This document shows, piece after piece, positions 42,906 through 50,517 of a stretch of DNA of 64,000 bases. A program made the position numbers and the translations under genes. The notes beneath the pieces were generated by a model that saw only the letters and a list, made by a program, of their open reading frames with translations, ran no database searches and had not been told where the DNA came from. Within the stretch, counting starts at the first letter, position 1; the number at the start of each line of letters is the position of its first letter. Source of the stretch: Pseudomonas lini (GTDB taxonomy: Bacteria > Pseudomonadota > Gammaproteobacteria > Pseudomonadales > Pseudomonadaceae); contig NZ_JAUSSR010000013.1 in assembly GCF_030812475.1 (NCBI RefSeq), forward strand, positions 173,217-237,216, read 5' to 3'.

Positions 42906-44030
42906 TCAGCTTTCGAGTTTGCTAACCACGAGTTGACACCCCGTACCGTCAGTGATGCGATTAGCCTTAACGCTTAATGCTTTCAACAGCTTTTTTTCGA
43001 GATTAATTTTTTCAATTATTCTTTGTAATTCTGAAGCGAGGTCCACGCCAATACTCAAGCTCAATACCGCTTGGGCTTGTTCGAGTAAAATTGCAGCAGT
43101 CTTCTGGTTTTCCGCCAGGACGACCATAATTGTGGGCAGGCCTAGGCAGCATCGTTCCCAGGATGTACTTCCTGCAGCACCAATCGCTATATCGCTATCG
43201 GCCATCAGTTGAGCCATATCTCTGACATCCACCAAAACTTCAATTGGCCATGGCATCTGCAAAGCTTCTTGGCGAACTTCTTTAAGCCAAGGCGCATTGG
43301 CGCCCATGACCACAGTGATGCGGCATTCGGTAGGCAGTTCACTCGCTTTCAGCGCCCGTAGTATTTGTCCTGTTGCATTATCTTTGTCGACTCCACCCAT
43401 TGTGATAAGCAGGTGTTCTAGCTGGTGGTTTGCACGCCGCTTTAGGCTATATGGACGCAGGGTGGAGAATTCGGGGCGCAATAAGGCGTATTGCGAACCA
43501 CAAAGAACGGTACAGCCGGAGGGTACCCATTGCTGGTAAGCCTGTGGGCTGCGACCGAACGTTTGATCCAGGAGTAGATCGCTAATGTGCGGTCGATCGG
43601 CCAGATCGTCAATCACCATCAGCTTGCGGTAGTGGCATTGGAGAGCTGTTTCCCATTCTGCATCTAACCCGTAGTGGTCAACGACCAACCAGTCGGGCTG
43701 CATTTCCTCGACGACTTTTGTACATTCTGCGGCGTCTTGCTTTTGCGTAGCACCTAGCCAGGCGGCATGAGCCAAAGACCGGTTGGTTGGCTCCTTATGC
43801 CCTATAGGCAAATTCGTTTGTTCAAATGATGCATACGGTAAGGTATAAACGCGATAGCCTTTATGCTTAATATGCTCGATCAAGTTGCCTACATGTTCGC
43901 GGCAAATAAAAGTGCATTCGGCACCGTTGGCCGTTAAGGCATCCGCCAGAGTAAGGCAGCGCATCACATGGCCTGTTCCAATTTGCAATGAGGCGTCTGC
44001 TCGGAAAATCACTTTCATTTCTGAAGTCAT
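42906..44030 (-). CDS. pseG: PseG, UDP-sugar hydrolase of pseudaminic acid synthesis
   Basis: The enzyme removes UDP from UDP-2,4-diacetamido-2,4,6-trideoxy-L-altrose. It has the GT-B-like start FRADASLQIGTGHVMRCLTL and contains WLVVDHYGLDAEWE, LLITMGGVDKDNATG and the acceptor-loop AIGAAGSTSWERCCLGLP at about residue 265. The start at 44030 is chosen because its ATG overlaps the pseF stop as TAATG; an ATG at 44018 would begin exactly at MKVIFRAD. The product has about 374 residues, within the family range. Confidence 0.9.
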   Translation of the reverse strand: MTSEMKVIFRADASLQIGTGHVMRCLTLADALTANGAECTFICREHVGNLIEHIKHKGYRVYTLPYASFEQTNLPIGHKEPTNRSLAHAAWLGATQKQDAAECTKVVEEMQPDWLVVDHYGLDAEWETALQCHYRKLMVIDDLADRPHISDLLLDQTFGRSPQAYQQWVPSGCTVLCGSQYALLRPEFSTLRPYSLKRRANHQLEHLLITMGGVDKDNATGQILRALKASELPTECRITVVMGANAPWLKEVRQEALQMPWPIEVLVDVRDMAQLMADSDIAIGAAGSTSWERCCLGLPTIMVVLAENQKTAAILLEQAQAVLSLSIGVDLASELQRIIEKINLEKKLLKALSVKANRITDGTGCQLVVSKLES

Positions 44031-44725
44031 TAGTTTGTCTGGGCTCGCATGGCCTTGAACATCCATTCGGCACGCAGCCAGTCCTCAGGAGTATCGATAT
44101 CCTGCACCCGATGGCGTTCAAGCCTGACAGCCGCAGAATCTGGACTGAAAATCATCTTGTTACTCACCCATGCATCGGTCTGGCCCCAATAAAATTGGCC
44201 AGCATCATGCCAAGCCTCTTCAAGATCCTGCGAGCGAGTATTGAAGTGTTCCGAACTGAACATTTCGACTCGGCTTGTCGCGTCGACACGAATGGCTCGC
44301 TGGATAGGGAAAGCGTAACTAGTAACAGAAAAGGCATAGAAGCAACCTGTTTCGGTGAGCGTGTCGAGACCGCGACGGATATCCTCAGGCCTGACGAAGG
44401 GTGCAGTAGCATACAAGCAGCAGACCTGATCGATTTGATGTCCTTCGCGTTGCAACCATTTGATAGCATGGCTAATTACCGGGATAGTGCCGGTATGATC
44501 ATCCGATAGCTCATTCGGGCGCATGAAAGGTACGACGGCGCCGTACTGGCGTGCCACTTCTGAAATTTCAACATCGTCGGTGGACACGATTATCCGATCA
44601 AAGCAGGCGCTTTGCAGCGCAGCTTCGATGGACCAAGCGATCATTGGCTTGCCGCAGAACTGCTTAATATTTTTGCGCGGTATGCGCTTACTGCCACCAC
44701 GAGCGGGTATTACACAAATCTTCAT
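44030..44725 (-). CDS. pseF: Pseudaminic acid cytidylyltransferase
   Basis: The 231-residue enzyme activates pseudaminic acid to CMP-pseudaminic acid, the sugar donor. It has the CMP-sugar synthetase N-terminal motif IPARGGSKRIPRKNIKQFCG, then IIVSTDDVEISEVARQYGA and CCLYATAPFVRPEDIRRGL. It is coupled to the acyltransferase gene on one side (four-base overlap) and to pseG on the other. Confidence 0.94.
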   Translation of the reverse strand: MKICVIPARGGSKRIPRKNIKQFCGKPMIAWSIEAALQSACFDRIIVSTDDVEISEVARQYGAVVPFMRPNELSDDHTGTIPVISHAIKWLQREGHQIDQVCCLYATAPFVRPEDIRRGLDTLTETGCFYAFSVTSYAFPIQRAIRVDATSRVEMFSSEHFNTRSQDLEEAWHDAGQFYWGQTDAWVSNKMIFSPDSAAVRLERHRVQDIDTPEDWLRAEWMFKAMRAQTN

Positions 44726-45360
44726 GGTCGGCTGTTCTTCGGCTTTATCACTAGATTGGGTGAGCTACCAAATACTAAGGAGTTGGCGGGGATATCGGTA
44801 TCTTTTATATAGGTGTTTGCGGAAACCACTACATTATCGCCGATCTTACAGCGTCCTAAGATTTTTGCTCCCGAGAACATTTGTACATTTTCACCAATTT
44901 CTGGGAAAAAACCTTTATTGTTACCCACAGTGCAAAGTTGGGCGAAAGTAAAGTTGTTTCCGTATGTTGCCCGCCCCATCACACTACCTACTGGGTGATC
45001 CAAATGGAAGGCTTCGGGCATGCTTATCTCGTAGTATAGATCTAACCCATTAAGGGTTTTATTCAGGTAGTAAATTTTATCAGCCAACTCTCGGTGCTTT
45101 GGATTGTCTAGAAATACTTGGCGGGATAACAAGTATAGGAAGATGCAGTACTGCCCAGAGTGGTAAATCGAAAAAAATATTTCTTCATCTTTTCTGTAGT
45201 ATTTGTTGGTTGACTGACGGAAACATCTTTCAGTCTTGGCCAAAGTTGTGGTTAACGACCTTGTTAGAATCTCGTCTTCAGGGTCAGTTAAAATAAATAA
45301 ATTATGGAGCTGGTGACGGATGAGTTTATTTAGTGTTTCATGTGATGGAGAGACAATCAT
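44722..45360 (-). CDS. CysE-like hexapeptide acyltransferase
   Basis: The 212-residue protein has a helical N-terminal half and a C-terminal beta-helix (GVVNNKG-like CTVGNNKGFFPEIGENVQMF, AKILGRCKIGDNVVVSANTY, DIPANSLVFGSSP), the plan of serine acetyltransferases. It lies inside the pseudaminic acid genes, so a sugar intermediate or the finished sugar may be acylated, giving a modified pseudaminic acid. It overlaps pseC by 23 bases. Confidence 0.8.
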   Translation of the reverse strand: MIVSPSHETLNKLIRHQLHNLFILTDPEDEILTRSLTTTLAKTERCFRQSTNKYYRKDEEIFFSIYHSGQYCIFLYLLSRQVFLDNPKHRELADKIYYLNKTLNGLDLYYEISMPEAFHLDHPVGSVMGRATYGNNFTFAQLCTVGNNKGFFPEIGENVQMFSGAKILGRCKIGDNVVVSANTYIKDTDIPANSLVFGSSPNLVIKPKNSRP

Positions 45361-46522
45361 CTAATTCTCCTAGAGCATTGTGCAATGCTTCGACCACTTG
45401 ATTTTGCAGCGATTCTGTCATGGTAGGATACATAGGGATGCTGATAGCCTCCCTGTAGTAACGCTCTGCTTCAGGGAACTGACCTGCCTTAAAGCCCATT
45501 TTCTCGTAATATGGTTGAGTGTGCACCGGGATGTAGTGCAGGTTGACCAAAATTCCTTGCTCGCGTAGCGCTTCAAATACTTCGCGATGGCTTTTGCGGA
45601 TTTTGTCAAGTTGCAGACGGACCACATATAAATGCAAACCGGAGTAGCTGTCCGGGTGCTGCCAGGGTGTAGTAATCGGCAGATCTGACAAAAGATCGTC
45701 ATATCGCTGGGCTAATTCATGGCGACGTGCAACGTATTGCTCCAAGCGCGTTACCTGGCTTGCGCCCAGTGCGCCTTGAAGGTCAGTCATGCGGTAGTTG
45801 TAGCCAAGATCGACTTGCTGGTAGTACCAAGGGCCTTCCAATTCCTTGGTCATCAGCGCGGGATCGCGGGTAATGCCATGACTGCGCAACAGGTCCATAC
45901 GCTGGGCCAAAGCAGCGTCATTGGTCAGCGCCATGCCACCTTCAGCAGTGGTAATGATTTTTACCGGGTGGAAGCTGAAGACAGTGATGTCGCTGTAGCG
46001 GCAGTTACCGATTGGCTCGCCTTTGTATTTACCACCAATGGCATGGGAAGCGTCTTCGATGATCTTGAAGCCGTATCGCTGAGCTAGAGCATGAATTGCC
46101 AGCATGTCGCAAGGCTGGCCACACAGATGCACAGGCACCACTATTTTGGGTAGCTTGCCTTCGCGTTCTGCCTGCTCGAGTTTACGCTCCAGCGACTTTG
46201 GGCAAAGGTTGTAGGTACGTGGGTCGATATCAACGAAGTCGATCTGAGCGCCGCAATATAGCCCGCAGTTAGCCGACGCTACGAATGTGACCGGAGTCGT
46301 CCACAGCCAATCTCCTGCGCCGAGACCCAGGGCCAGGCAAGCAATATGCAGCGCTGAGGTAGCACTGTTAACGGCAAGCGCATGCTGTGCACCAACGTGG
46401 CTGAGCACTGCCTGCTCAAAGCGCGGCACCATCGGACCTTGAGTGAGATGAGGTGACTGTAATACTTCCAGAACGGCATCGATGTCCGATTGAGTGATGT
46501 CCTGGCGACCGTACGGGATCAT
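45338..46522 (-). CDS. pseC: PseC aminotransferase
   Basis: The PLP enzyme converts UDP-2-acetamido-2,6-dideoxy-beta-L-arabino-hexos-4-ulose to the 4-amino sugar using glutamate. The 394-residue DegT/DnrJ/EryC1-family product starts MIPYGRQDITQSDIDAVLEV. It has VNSATSALHIACLALGLG, EDASHAIGGKYKGEPIGN and the PLP-lysine region SFHPVKIITTAEGGMA at about residue 180. It begins three bases after the pseB stop. Confidence 0.95.
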   Translation of the reverse strand: MIPYGRQDITQSDIDAVLEVLQSPHLTQGPMVPRFEQAVLSHVGAQHALAVNSATSALHIACLALGLGAGDWLWTTPVTFVASANCGLYCGAQIDFVDIDPRTYNLCPKSLERKLEQAEREGKLPKIVVPVHLCGQPCDMLAIHALAQRYGFKIIEDASHAIGGKYKGEPIGNCRYSDITVFSFHPVKIITTAEGGMALTNDAALAQRMDLLRSHGITRDPALMTKELEGPWYYQQVDLGYNYRMTDLQGALGASQVTRLEQYVARRHELAQRYDDLLSDLPITTPWQHPDSYSGLHLYVVRLQLDKIRKSHREVFEALREQGILVNLHYIPVHTQPYYEKMGFKAGQFPEAERYYREAISIPMYPTMTESLQNQVVEALHNALGELDDCLSIT

Positions 46523-46525
46523 GGA

Positions 46526-47524
46526 TTAGATGCTCCCGATGTTTTCGTAGTTACGGTCGATCCAAGTTGCCAGCATTTCATCACTCATCCATTCGCTGTT
46601 GTTGTCGCTCGCGTAGACGAAACCTTCAGGCACTTTTTGGCCATCTTTGATGCGTTTAGCGCAAGTAGCCCAACCGTTGATGGTCGGCAGAATTTTGAAG
46701 TGTTCTGGATATTCGTATGTGTAATAGGCGTCTTCTGCGCTGATCATTTGCTCATGGAGCTTCTCGCCTGGACGAATGCCGACCACTTCCTGTTGTGCCT
46801 CAGGTGCAACCACGCGAGCTAGGTCTGTAACCTTCATCGACGGGATTTTTTTAACGTAAATTTCGCCGCCTTCCATATCTTCAAAGGCATGCCAAACCAG
46901 CTCCACGCCTTCTTCGAGAGAGATCATGAAGCGGGTCATGCGGTCATCGGTGATAGGCAACACGCCCTTGTCCTTGATCGACATGAAGAACGGAATTACC
47001 GAGCCACGCGAGCCCATGACGTTGCCATAGCGTACTACGGAAAAACGAGTGTCATGGCCACCAGCATAGGAGTTGCCGGCAACGAACAGTTTGTCCGATG
47101 CCAGCTTCGTCGCCCCATACAGGTTGATAGGGCTGCTCGCTTTGTCGGTAGAAAGTGCAACCACACCTTTGACGCCTTTGTCGATGCACGCGTCAATCAA
47201 GTTCATGGCGCCATTAATGTTGGTTTTTACACATTCGAATGGGTTGTATTCAGCGGTCGGAACAATCTTGGTCGCGGCAGCATGAACGACATAATCGACA
47301 CCATCCAGTGCTCGGTACAGACGATCCTTGTCGCGTACGTCACCGATGAAGAAGCGCACGCGGGAGTCGCCCTCGAACTTCTTCGCCATATCCCACTGCT
47401 TCATCTCGTCACGGGAGAAGATAATAATCTTCTTCGGATTGTATTTGGCCAGAGTCATCGGTACGAAAGTGTTGCCGAAAGAGCCGGTGCCGCCAGTGAT
47501 GAGGATGGTTTTGTTGGTGAACAT
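46526..47524 (-). CDS. pseB: PseB, UDP-GlcNAc 4,6-dehydratase (inverting)
   Basis: This is the first enzyme of pseudaminic acid synthesis. The 332-residue SDR protein has the NAD(P) motif ILITGGTGSFGNTFV, the short catalytic region STDKASSPINLYGATKLASDK and family-specific segments FSRDEMKQWDMAKKFEGDSR and GGEIYVKKIPSMKVTDLA. Upstream lies a 203-base gap to wcaJ that holds no gene. Confidence 0.96.
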   Translation of the reverse strand: MFTNKTILITGGTGSFGNTFVPMTLAKYNPKKIIIFSRDEMKQWDMAKKFEGDSRVRFFIGDVRDKDRLYRALDGVDYVVHAAATKIVPTAEYNPFECVKTNINGAMNLIDACIDKGVKGVVALSTDKASSPINLYGATKLASDKLFVAGNSYAGGHDTRFSVVRYGNVMGSRGSVIPFFMSIKDKGVLPITDDRMTRFMISLEEGVELVWHAFEDMEGGEIYVKKIPSMKVTDLARVVAPEAQQEVVGIRPGEKLHEQMISAEDAYYTYEYPEHFKILPTINGWATCAKRIKDGQKVPEGFVYASDNNSEWMSDEMLATWIDRNYENIGSI

Positions 47525-47727
47525 TCAACTAGTTCCTTGGTTGAGTCAGTTTTATTTAGAAATTAAAACAGGTGTATTGGGTGAGTGCGAGGACCGAACG
47601 GTTTGCGTCAGGTTTTGGATCACTGTGCAATGGTACGCAAGAAGCGGACTAAGCAAATTGGTATAAAATGTTCATGATAAAGCGTGTTGCCGAAGTTTGT
47701 GAGCTTCCAAAGAGTCCTAGAAAGGAA

Positions 47728-49119
47728 TTAGTAAATATCTTTGGATAGTAGCGTAAACGGTGTTTTGATTAGAATTTTGATATCCAGCCAGAGTGACCAG
47801 TTATTGATATATGCGAGATCCAGTTCTACACGTTTTTCCATTTTGTCGATGGTTTCCGTCTCACCCCGGTAACCGCTGATCTGTGCCAGGCCGGTAATAC
47901 CAGGTTTAATTCGATGTCGAGCCATATAGGCATCGATTTTACCAGTGTAGTAATCGTTGTGGGCCACGGCGTGGGGACGTGGGCCCACTAGCGACATGCG
48001 ACCTTGCAGGGCATTGAACAGCTGTGGCAATTCGTCGATAGAGGTGCGGCGTATGAACTGACCAACGCGGGTGATGCGGGGGTCGTCACGACTGGCCTGT
48101 TTCACTTCTTGGTCATCGTGTATGCGCATGGACCGAAATTTCCACACCTTAATGATTTTGCCGTTCCAGCCGTGGCGTTTTTGCTTGAATAGAACGGGAC
48201 CAGGTGATGACAGCTTTACTGCGATGGCGGTGCCAAGGAGTACTGGACTGAGCAGAATGATGGCGATCAGTGCGACTGTACGATCCAGCACGGCTTTAGA
48301 GAGAGCCGCGGTAGGGTAGGAGGTTAACGGACTCTCATTGAGGTGGATCGCAGGAAGTCCTTCGATTTCCGATACCGAGTGGTTGAGCAGGATTAGACTC
48401 CGAAGGTCGGGAATCCAAATCACGTCGACACTGGAGTCCAGCAAATCGATATAGAGTTCTTCGATCTTTTCGGCTTCGGTCAGTGGCAATGCTATGTAAA
48501 GCCGGCGAATGCGATGGGTAGCGATCAGATCGCGTAAGTGGGCAAGACTGCCCAGGATGGGGTACATGCTGTCGCTTGGTAATGGCAGATCGTCCGCCGC
48601 AACAAGGCCTATCAATGGTTCTTTTTTTTCTAGGGTTAGTTTATCCGCGAGATCGAGGGCCAGCTCGCCCGTGCCGACGATCAGCGAGGTGCGAGCAGCC
48701 TGAAGTTTATGTTGGTAGCGTCTGGCGAGGTTATGCAGTGGTAGATACAGGCAGGCTTGCGCTGCGAAACCAGCGAAGATCCACGTCAGGATCACTTCGC
48801 GAGAGAACATCTCGCTGGTCTTGGTGATGAAGGCTATGACCATAAGTCCTGAGAGCAACACTAGCCATCCGGCAAGCAGACGGCCAAGTCCGACCACGTA
48901 ACCATGATACTTGTGGTAGACCTGCATCATGGAATAAGCCGGTACCGAGCCAAGCAGCATGAACGCGCTCAGCATGCGGTATTGGGTATCGACTTCCCCT
49001 GTTTTCATCACTGCCAATGCGCAAAGCAGCAGGATGAGAATGGAGGTTGCCGCAAGCCATTGGGCCCAGAAAGTGAGGCTGCGGCCAGCTGGCATCGTGG
49101 TGCTACGCTTGCGAATCAA
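47728..49119 (-). CDS. wcaJ: Undecaprenyl-phosphate sugar phosphotransferase (WcaJ type)
   Basis: The enzyme starts repeat-unit assembly by moving a sugar phosphate, probably glucose-1-phosphate, to undecaprenyl phosphate. The 463-residue protein has four or five membrane helices at the N-terminus, a nucleotide-binding-like middle, and the bacterial sugar-transferase domain (KRHGWNGKIIKVWKFRSM, SIDELPQLFNALQGRMSLVG, PRPHAVAHNDYY, KPGITGLAQISGYRGET). UDP-glucose would come from GalU. It is the first gene of the long operon behind the ops-bearing leader. Confidence 0.92.
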   Translation of the reverse strand: MIRKRSTTMPAGRSLTFWAQWLAATSILILLLCALAVMKTGEVDTQYRMLSAFMLLGSVPAYSMMQVYHKYHGYVVGLGRLLAGWLVLLSGLMVIAFITKTSEMFSREVILTWIFAGFAAQACLYLPLHNLARRYQHKLQAARTSLIVGTGELALDLADKLTLEKKEPLIGLVAADDLPLPSDSMYPILGSLAHLRDLIATHRIRRLYIALPLTEAEKIEELYIDLLDSSVDVIWIPDLRSLILLNHSVSEIEGLPAIHLNESPLTSYPTAALSKAVLDRTVALIAIILLSPVLLGTAIAVKLSSPGPVLFKQKRHGWNGKIIKVWKFRSMRIHDDQEVKQASRDDPRITRVGQFIRRTSIDELPQLFNALQGRMSLVGPRPHAVAHNDYYTGKIDAYMARHRIKPGITGLAQISGYRGETETIDKMEKRVELDLAYINNWSLWLDIKILIKTPFTLLSKDIY

Positions 49120-49300
49120 GATAAGGTCCCTCGCGTTGGAATGGACATAGCCTTCCAGGCTTTGCCCGCAGTGGGAGGCATTAAATCCGTATAGCTGGAG
49201 TTACTGATTAGGCCTGAGGCACAAACCGGTCGTTGCCGAGGTGTTCACCGTATCCATAGCTGGAGGATGCCCTTGCCTTGGCCAATATCATGGTTTTGGG

Positions 49301-49312
49301 CACGCTACCGCC
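49301..49312 (-). promoter_or_regulatory. ops (JUMPstart) element for RfaH
   Basis: The minus strand reads GGCGGTAGCGTG, identical to the 12-base ops pause element that recruits RfaH. The preceding bases CCTGGG resemble the end of the JUMPstart sequence. It lies 182 bases upstream of wcaJ in an untranslated leader, and an RfaH-like gene is encoded just upstream. In E. coli, RfaH loaded at ops suppresses termination and couples translation over long surface-polysaccharide operons. Confidence 0.88.
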
Positions 49313-49568
49313 CCAGGATTCACCGTTGGTTTCCTGAGAACGTGCGCCGTGGATGCGACCTGAGCCGTATGCACAAGCGTTGGCAATTTTTAAGGAGAAA
49401 GTAAATCAGGCAGGGCCGAGTCTTTGCTCGGTTAGTGGCGCGCAGAGGAGATAAGTCTTTCCTTGACTGCTGCACAGCGCGAGGTCTGTGCAATGGCATC
49501 CTGCCGAAATGAGTTTTTTTCTCAGCCGACGACGCATTTTACTGATTTGGTAGGAAAAGTGAAGGCAA

Positions 49569-49608
49569 ATACAGTCTTTATAGAAAGATCCTACATCCAA
49601 GACTGTAT
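49569..49608. promoter_or_regulatory. Perfect 10-bp inverted repeat in the leader/promoter region
   Basis: ATACAGTCTT at 49569-49578 and AAGACTGTAT at 49599-49608 are exact inverse copies 20 bases apart. The pair lies in the 837-base non-coding region between the rfaH-like gene and wcaJ, about 257 bases before ops. It could be an operator for a dimeric regulator or an RNA stem. A weak REP-like sequence lies near 49838-49872; the rest of the region shows no gene I can support. Confidence 0.5.
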
Positions 49609-49956
49609 GTTTTGAGCAGTGGGTCACGGATTTAGTGAGAGGAATGACTGGGGAGTCTGGGGTTTTTTATTGGTGTTCGAGGTTTCTAGCGGTACAGACC
49701 TGGTTTTTTGCTTGAGGTGATTAACTGTGGTGGCAGTTTGCTATGGCACGTACACTAATAGTTAGCTGAAGTGGCTGGGGCGAGGCGCTTAGGCAGATCA
49801 TTTTTTTGGAGGGAGCGGGAGATGTGGCGTAAGGTCGATCGCTATCGCGACCATGCTCGGCTCCTACAGATGGGGAGGGTGTGGTGGCGAGGCGGATAGT
49901 GACGAGGATGGTTGATGGGGATTGGTTGTTTTTGCTTTAGAGGTCGGGACGTGGGA

Positions 49957-50463
49957 TTAGAATTTTTCAACGGCGCTGATCGGGATGCTGAGCGTGTGTT
50001 CGCGGTGCAATAGGTTTAGGAGGATTACGATGCGCTCGGCGCCGTCGCGGGAGAGGAAGATGGCCTCGAGTTCTTTGTAGCTGCCGCTGTTGATTCGCAC
50101 GCGGTCTCCACGTTCAAGCTTTCCGGGTTCTGGCGGTTTTTCGTTGAGTCGTTGTTTAAGTTGGTCGATGAGTTCGTCTGCTACAGCAATAGGCTGTTTG
50201 CCGAACGTCACTAATTGGTTCACTCCTCGGGTTGAGCGGATGGGGTGCCAATTATCATTAAGTTGATCGAGCTGGATGAACAAGTAGCCAGGGAACAACG
50301 ACTCCACCGAATTAACGCGACGGCCGCGCTGGATGCGTTCGACGTAATGGGCAGGGCGGTAGCACTTGAAGGCTTGGCGCGTCAGGTTTTCCTCGGCGCG
50401 AGAGTCTTGTCGTGGTTTGCACTGGATCAGGTACCAGCGGGGTGGCGGGTGCTGGGGGAACAT
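49957..50463 (-). CDS. rfaH: RfaH-like transcription antitermination protein
   Basis: The 168-residue NusG paralogue has the NGN domain (PRWYLIQCKPRQDSRAEENL, TRQAFKCYRP, SLFPGYLFIQLDQLNDNWHP, IRSTRGVNQLVTFG) and a C-terminal KOW domain (ERGDRVRINSGSYKELEAIF). It should bind RNA polymerase paused at ops and prevent premature termination in the polysaccharide operon. It is encoded between wzc and the ops-bearing leader, so it is probably a dedicated regulator of this locus. Confidence 0.92.
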   Translation of the reverse strand: MFPQHPPPRWYLIQCKPRQDSRAEENLTRQAFKCYRPAHYVERIQRGRRVNSVESLFPGYLFIQLDQLNDNWHPIRSTRGVNQLVTFGKQPIAVADELIDQLKQRLNEKPPEPGKLERGDRVRINSGSYKELEAIFLSRDGAERIVILLNLLHREHTLSIPISAVEKF

Positions 50464-50517
50464 GCGGAGGCTCTCATGGGGCGATCAGGGCAGTGGCGCT
50501 GCCCTGAAATTCTGGTG

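Noticed and set aside
49406..49627. 73-codon minus-strand frame in the wcaJ leader
   Set aside because: It overlaps the 10-bp inverted repeat, has no ribosome-binding site, and its cysteine-rich translation matches nothing I know.
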